The translations under genes were made by a program, and so were the position numbers. Under the pieces are notes generated by a model that searched no databases, was not told the origin of the DNA, and saw only the letters and a list, made by a program, of their open reading frames with translations. Of a stretch of 44,165 nt of DNA, positions 37,890 through 44,165 are shown piece after piece. Every line of letters starts with the position of its first letter. The stretch's first letter is position 1. Source of the DNA: a gamma proteobacterium HIMB30 (GTDB lineage: Bacteria > Pseudomonadota > Gammaproteobacteria > Pseudomonadales > Litorivicinaceae); the NCBI GenBank assembly GCA_000227525.2, contig AGIG01000014.1:1-44165 (forward strand), written 5' to 3'.

Positions 37890-38773
37890 GCGACTTCTCG
37901 GCCGAGGGCGGCTGTGTAAAGCTCGAACCAAGTTTCGCGATCCATCGAAATTTGGGTGGCCGCATGGAGCTTACGGATCCGTTCTATATTGTTGGTGCCC
38001 AACACAGGAACAATTTTGGCGGGGTGCGCCAATAACCAAGCAATTGCAACAGCATCAGCTATCGAACCTAGACGCGTTGCCACGGTCTCTAAGGCTGCGT
38101 TAAGGGAATGATTCTCAAATAATTCACCTCCAGCTAGTGGCGACCAAGCCATAATTGGACAACGATGACGTTGAAGATGGGCCACGTCACCCTCAACCAG
38201 CGGATGGTGATTAGCCAGACTTAACTCGATTTGATTGGTCACTAAACGGTGGCTCATTGCGCTCTGCAGGAGCTCTATATCCCAGGGCCTAAAGTTCGAT
38301 ACTCCTGCTCCCTTAATTTTGCCCTGGTCTATCAGCGCATCTAGGGTAGAACCCGTTTCCTCTTGATCCATAAGCGGATCAGGCCGATGAATTAACAATA
38401 GATCGATGTAGTCGGTACCGAGATCCCTCAGTGACTGCTCGACACACGCCACAATATGGGCTCGAGAGGTATCATAATGTTTGACTCGATGATCAGCGAA
38501 TCGACCTGCGGGCCAGACAATATCGCATTTGCTGACAATTTCTATTTGCTGTCTTAGACCTGGGGATTCCCTTAAAGCCTTTCCGAACTCTGCCTCAGCA
38601 GTATAGGCACCATAAATGTTTGCCTGATCTATGGTGGTTATCCCCTGCTCGAGACATGCATCTAACTTTGCAATAGTAGCTTCCGTACTATGAGAGGGAT
38701 CATCCGTGAGTCGCCACATTCCGTAGACCAGACGACTAATCTCGATGTCGTCACTTAACTTCACTCGTTCCAC
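37886..38773 (-). CDS. Aldo/keto reductase (candidate SmoB-type 6-oxo-sugar reductase)
   Basis: This 295-residue TIM-barrel oxidoreductase of the aldo/keto reductase superfamily resembles the YdhF branch. The catalytic tetrad is visible: Asp49 and Tyr54 (DQANIYG), Lys82 (VSKCDI) and His129 (LLLIHRPD). The cofactor region near the C terminus includes VPVLGTNNIERI. It lies between the monooxygenase (1-nt overlap) and the flavin reductase (4-nt overlap). In the sulfo-SMO pathway an aldo/keto reductase (SmoB) reduces the 6-oxo-glucose left after desulfonation to glucose; the same role is inferred here from context. Other aldehyde or ketone substrates remain possible. Confidence 0.88.
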   Translation of the reverse strand: MERVKLSDDIEISRLVYGMWRLTDDPSHSTEATIAKLDACLEQGITTIDQANIYGAYTAEAEFGKALRESPGLRQQIEIVSKCDIVWPAGRFADHRVKHYDTSRAHIVACVEQSLRDLGTDYIDLLLIHRPDPLMDQEETGSTLDALIDQGKIKGAGVSNFRPWDIELLQSAMSHRLVTNQIELSLANHHPLVEGDVAHLQRHRCPIMAWSPLAGGELFENHSLNAALETVATRLGSIADAVAIAWLLAHPAKIVPVLGTNNIERIRKLHAATQISMDRETWFELYTAALGREVA

Positions 38774-39942
38774 TATTTTCTCACTCCGCTAGCAAGTGCT
38801 GTTTGAGGACTCTCGCTTGGAACCCGGCCATATTCATGGGGTAACGAACACGTCTTCAATTCGGGCATAACCAGGCGTCCAAAATATTCAGCCTCCTGAA
38901 TGTGGGGATATCCCGAGAAGATAAACGCCCTCATTCCCATCCTTCGGTACTCTTCTATACGCGTGAGTATTTGATCGGCTGACCCTACAAGAGCTGCGCC
39001 ACATCCGGATCGTGCCCTACCAACACCGGTCCATAGACCAGGCTCGACATACCCTGATTGATCTGCGTGATCGCGATTCGCAGACTGATGAGCGACACCT
39101 AGAGACGTTGAATCCAATGCTCGGTTACGAATAGCAGTCCCGTGATCGTCATCGAGTTTCGATACCAGGTAATCTGCGTATTCGCGGGCCTCAGCCTCGG
39201 TATCGCGCACCACCATATGAACTCTCAATCCATAATCGAGCGTTCGACCATACCTCTGTGCTACCTGATGAACAGCCTTCATTCGTTCTGCTAACAGCTC
39301 TTTTGTTTCCGGCCACATCAGATAAACGTCGCAATATTGCCCACAGAGCTCGAGAGCGTCAGGAGAGTAACCGCCGAAATAGAGCAATGGACCACCGTCT
39401 TGGTATGGCTTGGCTGGGTCGCTTGGAACCTCTGATATCTCGTAGATATCCCCACTATACATGATGGAATCTTGCAACCAGGCTTGCCTGAGAATCTCAA
39501 TGACTTCCCGTGATCGCTGATATCGGTAACTACTGTCAGCTTTTTCACCCGGAAAATCAGAGCTAATGATATTGATGGTTAACCGACCTTTTAGCATGTG
39601 ATCTAAGGTTGCGACTGTCCGTGCGAGCATCACTGGCTGCATTTCTCCGCAGCGGACCGCAGCGAGCAGGTTGATTTCCTTAGTTATGGGTGCACAGCCA
39701 GCAACAAAACTTAAAGTATCTTGGCCAACTTGATATGAGGAAGGGCACAAAATATTCCGGAACCCCTGCTCTTCGGCTTTTAAAACAATATTGGAACAAT
39801 GCTCCCAAGAGGACCTTAAATCACCATCAGGAACACCTAAGAATTGAAAATCGTCCGAACAAAGCGCGGAGAACCAGGATACTTCAGAAGATGTGAGTCC
39901 TTCGGAAGTAACCGGAACTACAAGTGTCATCAAATCATCCAT
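38773..39942 (-). CDS. FMNH2-dependent sulfonate monooxygenase, SsuD family (candidate sulfoquinovose monooxygenase)
   Basis: This luciferase-like monooxygenase of about 389 residues is closest in pattern to SsuD alkanesulfonate monooxygenase. Residues that line the SsuD sulfonate site have counterparts: Trp in YLMW (about 210), Arg240 and His242 in LRVHMVV, Arg311 in GVGRARSGCG, and Tyr345 in FSGYPH. The SsuD Cys54 position is not conserved. It leads a coupled operon with an aldo/keto reductase and a flavin reductase, the combination known for SmoC-B-A, which removes sulfite from sulfoquinovose. The start is uncertain: ATG at 39942, a later ATG at 39930 or a TTG at 39951. Substrate is inferred from context only. 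Confidence 0.88.
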   Translation of the reverse strand: MDDLMTLVVPVTSEGLTSSEVSWFSALCSDDFQFLGVPDGDLRSSWEHCSNIVLKAEEQGFRNILCPSSYQVGQDTLSFVAGCAPITKEINLLAAVRCGEMQPVMLARTVATLDHMLKGRLTINIISSDFPGEKADSSYRYQRSREVIEILRQAWLQDSIMYSGDIYEISEVPSDPAKPYQDGGPLLYFGGYSPDALELCGQYCDVYLMWPETKELLAERMKAVHQVAQRYGRTLDYGLRVHMVVRDTEAEAREYADYLVSKLDDDHGTAIRNRALDSTSLGVAHQSANRDHADQSGYVEPGLWTGVGRARSGCGAALVGSADQILTRIEEYRRMGMRAFIFSGYPHIQEAEYFGRLVMPELKTCSLPHEYGRVPSESPQTALASGVRK

Positions 39943-39949
39943 GTGAATC

Positions 39950-39995
39950 AATTGTATATCAATTTAAACACTACCATTTCGTGATATATGTATCA
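39950..39995. promoter_or_regulatory. Candidate operators for the divergent GntR regulator
   Basis: Two inverted repeats lie in the gap between the monooxygenase and gntR genes: AATTG-TATAT-CAATT (39950-39964) and TGATA-TATG-TATCA (39982-39995). Both contain related TGTAT/ATCAA elements, the size and AT-rich style of GntR-family operators. The first overlaps the monooxygenase start region, so binding there could block that arm directly. The flanking sequence is AT-rich, which lowers confidence. Confidence 0.4.
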
Positions 39996-40075
39996 ATAGT
40001 AAATCAATTTATTTATTTTTTTATGGATTTACGTCATCCTTCGTCGCAGAGATTAACTTTCAAGAACAAAGAAAC

Positions 40076-40777
40076 ATGGAAGAACACCACGAATCCCCTG
40101 TCCCGAGATATCAAGAAATCGCCAAGCTGATTGCTTTAGAAATCCAGGATGGAACGCTCGATCATGGGTCGCGCTTGCAACCTGAGAGAGATTTAGCTGT
40201 CCAATTTGGCGTCTCGGTCGGAACGATTCGAAAGGCTCTTTTTAATCTTGAACAAGAAAGTTTAATTAAACGAGTTCATGGATCGGGTAATTATGTAAAC
40301 GCTGATCAACGAGATCCTATCTATGCGATGTTTCGCCTCGAGCTTAAATCTGGTGGTGGCAAACCGACTGCTACGATCCTCGACATTTCAGAAGAAATTA
40401 CGCCACAGAGCCTTAGGACCCTGGGAGCATCCGAAGGGGGCACACGAATCAGGAGACTGCGGTATTTAGATAATAATCCCATAGGTATCGAGGAAATTTG
40501 GTTAGATCAAAGGGCTGGCAGGCTGGATCACAACAACGTCCACGATTCGCTATATGCGACCTATCGCGAACAATTGGATCTTTGGGTGTCACGGGCAGTC
40601 GATCGAGTCAATAGAAAGCCGGTCCCTGAATGGAGTCCAACCGAGTTTAAACTGCCAATTGGAACCATTGCTGGATTCATCGAACGACAAACCTGGGATC
40701 AAAATGATCGTGGCGTCGAAATATCATGGACTTGGTTTGATCCGGCTCAAGTAAATTATGTTCAGCATTTAAGGTGA
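40076..40777 (+). CDS. GntR-family regulator, HutC subfamily (UTRA domain)
   Basis: This 233-residue regulator has an N-terminal winged helix-turn-helix (about residues 8-76, with RYQEIAKLIALEIQDG, LQPERDLAVQFGVSVGTIRKAL and VHGSGNYV) and a C-terminal UTRA ligand-binding domain (about 90-230, with RIRRLRYLDNNPIGIEEIW). HutC-type repressors usually sense a pathway sugar, phosphate sugar or related metabolite and control neighbouring genes. It is divergent from the monooxygenase operon across about 130 nt and lies 4 nt before the Gfo/Idh gene, so it probably controls both arms. The ligand may be sulfoquinovose or a derivative, by inference. The Shine-Dalgarno sequence is weak. Confidence 0.92.
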   Translation: MEEHHESPVPRYQEIAKLIALEIQDGTLDHGSRLQPERDLAVQFGVSVGTIRKALFNLEQESLIKRVHGSGNYVNADQRDPIYAMFRLELKSGGGKPTATILDISEEITPQSLRTLGASEGGTRIRRLRYLDNNPIGIEEIWLDQRAGRLDHNNVHDSLYATYREQLDLWVSRAVDRVNRKPVPEWSPTEFKLPIGTIAGFIERQTWDQNDRGVEISWTWFDPAQVNYVQHLR

Positions 40778-40781
40778 GCGC

Positions 40782-41897
40782 ATGCATTTAAATTATGGAT
40801 TAATTGGTTGCGGCATGATGGGGCACGAGCACCTCCGGAATATAGCGCTAATCGAAGATGCAACCGTCGTCGGAATAGTTGAGCCGGATGACAGTATGGC
40901 TTCTAAGGCCACGCAAATTGCACCAACTACCCAGCGGTATCCGAGTATTCAATCACTCCTCGAAAACCCAGATCTGAATTGCCTTGTGATTGTTTCACCC
41001 AACCATTGTCACGTAGAGCAGTTGAAACTGGTGCAGGAACTTCGTCCGTTACCAATATTGGTCGAAAAACCTTTGTTTACCTCTCCTGACGATCTGGCCG
41101 CGCTTGAATCATTTATTGCGTCATACAGTAAGCCTGTTTGGGTTGCGATGGAGTATCGATACATGCCGCCAATCGCTCTTCTGCGCGAAAAAGTACACGA
41201 GCTTACTGGAGGAATTAAATTACTCACGATTAGAGAGCATCGTTTTCCGTTCCTTCAAAAGGTAAACGACTGGAACCGATTCAATGCACAATCGGGCGGA
41301 ACCCTCGTTGAAAAGTGCTGTCACTTCTTTGATTTGATGCGACTACTTCTGCAATCAGAGCCAGTTCGCATATACGCATCGGGAGACCAAGCGGTAAACC
41401 ATGTCAATGAAGTCTACGACGGCAAGAAATCAGATATTTGGGACAACGCGTATGTCACGATCGATTTCGCAAACGGTGCCAAAGCCATGCTGGAGCTTTG
41501 TATGTTTGCTGAAGGGTCTCGATATCAGGAAGAAATCAGTGCCGTCGGGCATCTAGGAAAAGTCGAAACTTTTATACCTGGCCCTGGAAGATTTTGGCCT
41601 CCTCATCTGGGTGAGCCACCAATAGCTGAAATGATCGCCAGTCCCCGAAATCCAGCAGGTCCAACCTCAGTCCAAATTCCAGTTGAACCAGTCCTTCTTC
41701 AGGCTGGCGATCATAATGGGTCGACTTTCTATCAACATCGTTTCTTTGCCGAAGTTTGCAGAGGACAGCGAGCAAAGCCTGAAGTTACGTTAACCGATGG
41801 ATTGAAGGCGGTTCAGATGGGATTAGCTGCTCAGTACTCTGCCAGGACCGGACAAGCGGTCGAATGGCCTCCTTCCCACGAGCAATTATCAACTTGA
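40782..41897 (+). CDS. Gfo/Idh/MocA-family oxidoreductase (candidate NAD-dependent sulfoglycosidase)
   Basis: This 371-residue protein has an N-terminal Rossmann fold (GCGMMG, residues 9-14, and the EKP motif at 95-97 with the conserved lysine). The C-terminal substrate domain carries GGTLVEKCCHFFD (about 172-184), whose His181 and Asp184 fit the usual catalytic pair. The family mostly oxidises or reduces sugars with NAD(P), but some members (for example GH4-like-mechanism and GH188 enzymes) use NAD to cleave glycosides. In this setting, beside a sulfonate monooxygenase and without any GH31 sulfoquinovosidase, a role in releasing sulfoquinovose from its glycosides is attractive but unproven. 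It is translated 4 nt after gntR with an AGGTGA site. Confidence 0.88.
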   Translation: MHLNYGLIGCGMMGHEHLRNIALIEDATVVGIVEPDDSMASKATQIAPTTQRYPSIQSLLENPDLNCLVIVSPNHCHVEQLKLVQELRPLPILVEKPLFTSPDDLAALESFIASYSKPVWVAMEYRYMPPIALLREKVHELTGGIKLLTIREHRFPFLQKVNDWNRFNAQSGGTLVEKCCHFFDLMRLLLQSEPVRIYASGDQAVNHVNEVYDGKKSDIWDNAYVTIDFANGAKAMLELCMFAEGSRYQEEISAVGHLGKVETFIPGPGRFWPPHLGEPPIAEMIASPRNPAGPTSVQIPVEPVLLQAGDHNGSTFYQHRFFAEVCRGQRAKPEVTLTDGLKAVQMGLAAQYSARTGQAVEWPPSHEQLST

Positions 41898-41964
41898 GCC
41901 TTATTTTCACTTTGAGAGTCTATAAATCAGTTACAAAATGTATGGAAGATCGAAAAAATATTTT

Positions 41965-42054
41965 TGCGGGTACTAGAGCGGGTATCGCGCAGAAAATATT
42001 TTGAAATAAGGATAGATATCAGGTAGTTAAATTCAGACAATGGTGGTCGCCATA
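41965..42054 (+). repeat. 90-nt direct repeat, copy 2
   Basis: This is the partner of 29067-29156 (80 of 90 identities, no gaps). Here it runs directly into a complete copy of the tRNA-Met 3' end, whereas copy 1 stops after the first seven bases of that core. This marks it as the right end of the island. Confidence 0.8.
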
Positions 42055-42061
42055 GCCACCA
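42048..42061 (+). repeat. Right attachment core (tRNA-Met 3' end copy)
   Basis: CGCCATAGCCACCA is identical to the last 14 nt of tRNA-Met at 28941-28954. No tRNA body precedes it, so it is a recombination scar and not a tRNA gene. Confidence 0.75.
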
Positions 42062-42216
42062 ATTCTGCATATCAGTTTGTTTCCTAACGCATCAACAATC
42101 CACAGTTATAGCGTCTTCGCTCTGTCACTTATCTTGCATTACCTCACGAGGAATCAAAGAAACACATGAAGCTTCCCCTACGAGCGCAGGTATCGCTGAA
42201 CGAATATTAGTTATCG
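42062..42216 (+). repeat. Diverged third copy of the tRNA-proximal segment
   Basis: This is collinear with 28955 to about 29110: ACTTATCT lies 66 nt, GGAATCAA 89 nt and the GGTATCGC box about 122 nt past the CCA core, against 67, 90 and 123 nt in the left copy. It suggests another element unit, or the original flank, begins here. Confidence 0.55.
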
Positions 42217-42358
42217 TCATGCAAAAGATGTTACTGACAAGCATGCAACGGTGTTCGCGATCATCGAATCCAATACACGTTGATCAATCACTCAATTCGT
42301 TTACGCCACTTAAAGTTTCCCGCGGCATATCCGATTCTCTGATTACGGAGATGGGGCA

Positions 42359-43861
42359 ATGCGCGTGCAAATACTAAATTACTGGAAACTGAGGCTACTG
42401 GCCCTCGCCGTTTTTGGTGTCGGCTCACCCAGTAATCCTCTTCACGCAAATGTGGAAATGGATGGCATTGTTCGTCATTTAAACCTATCCGTTTCTGATC
42501 GAATTATTTCGTCCCAAACACATCAATTGAGTCCTCAATTCAGTCAACTATTTCTCACAACTGCGGAGCTTAATCGGCATACCGTCATGCAATATTTCTC
42601 CAAGCACCCTACTGAGGTGATGGCGTTTAGAGCCTACATGCAACAGCTGGTCGACCTTGGTGTACTTTCCGGAGACAGTGCAGAGGGTCTGGTGATCTCT
42701 GCGTTTAAGGCTCTGGAAATGGCCACGCAGAAAGAGACGCTCAAACAACGAGAAATTGCTGAATCAACGCAGCCACATAAGCACTCTGATCTCAATCTCT
42801 CGATCCTCAATAATCCGCCAGACGCATCAGATAAGTCTGTAGCACCATTGCCGTTACTTGACTCTTCGCAATCTGAAATGCTGGATTTCGGGGACAATCT
42901 TGAACAGGAGCAAAAAGCCTCACTAGCAGCTGACGAACTCGAGAACGCGCTTGAGGAACAACAACGTCTCGAACGCAATACAAAGCTTGCGCGTGCGCTG
43001 ATCGACGAATTTTCGCAAGGTAATCCAACCCCCGAGTCTCTCGGAAAACGAGTTGAAAGGGTGGTCACTGAGTTTGCAGAAGTTGAATCAAAAAAGCAGG
43101 CGGAAACGTTACTAGACAATGTCGAAGTCTCAATTACCTCCTTGCGAAATGGTCCAGAGTATTCGGTCCGTGGACTGAAAGCGTTTGATAATTTAAACCC
43201 CAATTATTTTTCCTTCACGGAATTTGGCCTAACTGTCAATGACGATGACTCAACAGTCAATATCGGAATCGGAATCCGCAAACTCTCTGATGATCAAACG
43301 GTCATGGGTGGTGTCAACGCGTTCTATGACCAAGAAATCGATACTAATCATAAGAGGGGATCGATTGGTATCGAATTAATTAGCGCCCCGTTTCGGTTCA
43401 ACGCCAATCGCTACTATGCGCTGAGTGATGGCTACCAATTAACAGCGCTTCAAACCGAAAAACCACTATCAGGGCATGACGTAGATGTCGAGGTGGCCAT
43501 TCCCTACTTACCCGGTCTATATGCTGGTTATAATCAATCGAAATGGTACGGAGAAGACAACGCCACAGATATCGAGCGGAAAATTTATCGGCTCGGGGGT
43601 AACCTTTCCCAAAACGTCAGTGTCGAGATTGGTAAAAGGACCTACAGCTCGAATATTGAAGATCAAAATACCGCGAAGCTTAGCTACAACTACGTGTTCG
43701 ATGCGGATACCGATGAGCCCAAGATTCTCAATATCGACACGCAACCCTATCGCCATAGGAAAATCGGACCACGAGAGCGGTATCGCATGGTGGAACGTCA
43801 AAACAAGATCGTAACCCAGGTCTCTCAATCTGGATTAACGGTCACCTTTACGGCGCTATAA
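42359..43861 (+). CDS. Inverse autotransporter beta-barrel protein (intimin/invasin type), without passenger
   Basis: This 500-residue exported protein has a signal peptide of about 30 residues ending near PLHA. A helical region of unknown role follows, with a Glu/Gln-rich coiled coil (about 175-215). The inverse-autotransporter beta domain spans about residues 284-455 (FSFTEFGLTVND, VMGGVNAFYDQEID, LSYNYVFDAD). The conserved segment after the barrel, RYRMVERQNKIV, is present, but the protein ends 15 residues later. In intimin and invasin this point leads into extracellular Ig-like domains, which are absent here. The next gene starts 3 nt downstream and may supply them. The ATG has GGAG upstream. 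Confidence 0.85.
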   Translation: MRVQILNYWKLRLLALAVFGVGSPSNPLHANVEMDGIVRHLNLSVSDRIISSQTHQLSPQFSQLFLTTAELNRHTVMQYFSKHPTEVMAFRAYMQQLVDLGVLSGDSAEGLVISAFKALEMATQKETLKQREIAESTQPHKHSDLNLSILNNPPDASDKSVAPLPLLDSSQSEMLDFGDNLEQEQKASLAADELENALEEQQRLERNTKLARALIDEFSQGNPTPESLGKRVERVVTEFAEVESKKQAETLLDNVEVSITSLRNGPEYSVRGLKAFDNLNPNYFSFTEFGLTVNDDDSTVNIGIGIRKLSDDQTVMGGVNAFYDQEIDTNHKRGSIGIELISAPFRFNANRYYALSDGYQLTALQTEKPLSGHDVDVEVAIPYLPGLYAGYNQSKWYGEDNATDIERKIYRLGGNLSQNVSVEIGKRTYSSNIEDQNTAKLSYNYVFDADTDEPKILNIDTQPYRHRKIGPRERYRMVERQNKIVTQVSQSGLTVTFTAL

Positions 43862-43864
43862 CCG

Positions 43865-44165
43865 ATGATCGCGAACTCAAAAAAATACTTGGCGATCGCA
43901 ATAGCGTCTTTCTTAAATCTATTGCTTACCTCGCCGGTATTGGCTGCCACATCAGTTGCCGAGGGTTCGGGGCCTACCACACTCAATATAACCCTCGGTT
44001 CTGGGATCACATTCACAGCCGTTAGTTATACCGGAGCGGGCTCCGTGGGTTTCACATCAACGGCGATCACATATACCCCTCCCGATGACTTTACAGGTCA
44101 ATCCGACATTACGACCGGCGAGGATGTGACTTATACGTTATCTGACGGTACACAAGTGACAGAGT
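43865..44165 (+). CDS. Secreted repeat protein, N-terminal part (3' truncated by window)
   Basis: A frame opens with ATG at 43865 and is still open at the window end; 100 residues are visible. The first 28 residues form a signal peptide (NSKKY, a hydrophobic core, then SPVLA-AT). The mature part is rich in Thr, Ser and Gly, and includes ITYTPPDDFTGQSD and VTYTLSDGT. These resemble cadherin-like or bacterial Ig-like tandem repeats of large surface adhesins. It lies 3 nt after the barrel gene, so the two are surely cotranscribed. It may be a separately encoded passenger or partner of the inverse autotransporter. The full size and C-terminal domains are out of view. Confidence 0.75.
   Translation, partial: MIANSKKYLAIAIASFLNLLLTSPVLAATSVAEGSGPTTLNITLGSGITFTAVSYTGAGSVGFTSTAITYTPPDDFTGQSDITTGEDVTYTLSDGTQVTE

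Larger units (their letters stand above)
28941..42061 (+). mobile_element. Genomic island integrated at tRNA-Met, integrase lost
   Basis: About 13.1 kb lies between two copies of the tRNA-Met 3' end. A 90-nt direct repeat lies near each boundary, and the genes are functionally unrelated to the core on the left: alpha-glucoside uptake and hydrolysis, a GH1 enzyme, and a sulfonate monooxygenase cassette. No integrase, excisionase, transposase or mobility gene is recognisable inside, so the element is either decayed or mobilised in trans. Block A genes resemble alphaproteobacterial agl operons in order, which suggests transfer. The boundaries rest on the repeats and are firm to within a few bases. 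Confidence 0.7.
41898..42358. other. Noncoding right-junction region of the island (461 nt)
   Basis: No protein gene is recognisable. It holds the second 90-nt repeat (41965-42054), the right tRNA-end core (42048-42061) and, from 42062 to about 42216, a diverged copy of the sequence that follows tRNA-Met. The last 140 nt before 42359 should contain the promoter for the inverse-autotransporter gene, but I see no strong -35/-10 pair. Confidence 0.6.

Noticed and set aside
42039-42061. Second tRNA-Met gene suggested by the CGCCATAGCCACCA end
   Set aside because: Only the 3' end is present; there is no D arm, anticodon arm or T arm upstream, so it is an attachment-site copy.
41898-42358. Riboswitch or small RNA before the inverse autotransporter gene
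   Set aside because: No recognisable riboswitch core or terminator-like hairpin was seen; the repeats and att core explain most of the visible structure.
42634-43203. Minus-strand open frame of 189 codons, rich in Ser, inside the inverse autotransporter gene
   Set aside because: The low-complexity Ser/Cys composition is the antisense image of the Glu/Gln-rich coiled-coil coding region.

Overview
The window is a stretch of gammaproteobacterial chromosome (positions 1 to about 28950) followed by a tRNA-anchored genomic island with sugar-catabolism cargo (about 28955-42061). It ends in the start of a surface-protein locus that runs off the right edge. The gene orders rpoN-hpf-ptsN-rapZ-ptsO-mgtE, mreBCD-maf-rng-yhdP-tldD, hemA-prfA-prmC-moeB, and lolB-ispE-tRNA-Gln-prs-rplY-pth-ychF are all typical of Gammaproteobacteria. 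The moderate GC and the cargo (glycosidases, alpha-glucoside transport, a sulfonate monooxygenase cassette) would fit a free-living, possibly marine, species. I cannot name the species from the sequence.

Core, left to right. (1) 1-3812, plus strand: the 3' end of rpoN, then hibernation factor, nitrogen-PTS EIIA, RapZ, NPr and MgtE, mostly overlapping by 1-4 nt. (2) 3814-7125: pmbA and tldD (minus), the two halves of the TldD/E protease, with darP (plus) packed between them with no free space. (3) 7097-15016, minus: a cell-envelope and RNA operon, mreB-mreC-mreD-maf-rng-yhdP-tldD, in which almost every junction overlaps. (4) 15139-18327, plus: gatCAB. (5) 18319-22236, minus: hemA-prfA-prmC-moeB. 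(6) 22247-28954, plus: a TPR lipoprotein, lolB, ispE, tRNA-Gln, prs, rplY, pth, ychF and an elongator tRNA-Met with its own promoter.

Island. The last 14 nt of the tRNA-Met are repeated exactly at 42048-42061. A 90-nt sequence at 29067-29156 recurs with 80 of 90 identities at 41965-42054, where it abuts the second tRNA-end copy. The sequence following the tRNA is also recognisable, more diverged, after the second copy (42062 on). This is the signature of tandem, tRNA-targeted integration, yet no integrase is present. Cargo block A (29204-37114, minus) is an alpha-glucoside utilisation operon in the order aglE-F-G-A-K followed by a GH1 beta-glucosidase. Cargo block B (37392-41897) has two divergent arms. 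The leftward arm is an SsuD-type FMNH2-dependent sulfonate monooxygenase, an aldo/keto reductase and a flavin reductase. The rightward arm is a GntR/HutC regulator and a Gfo/Idh/MocA oxidoreductase. The leftward arm has the same enzyme families, in the same order, as the sulfoquinovose monooxygenase (sulfo-SMO) pathway described in Agrobacterium. The Gfo/Idh protein could be the NAD-dependent glycosidase that feeds it. This is the most interesting biology in the window.

Right end. 42359-43861 encodes an inverse-autotransporter (intimin/invasin-type) beta-barrel protein that stops immediately after the barrel. Three bases later a second gene starts with its own signal peptide and Ig/cadherin-like repeat sequence. 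This looks like a barrel and passenger encoded by separate genes.
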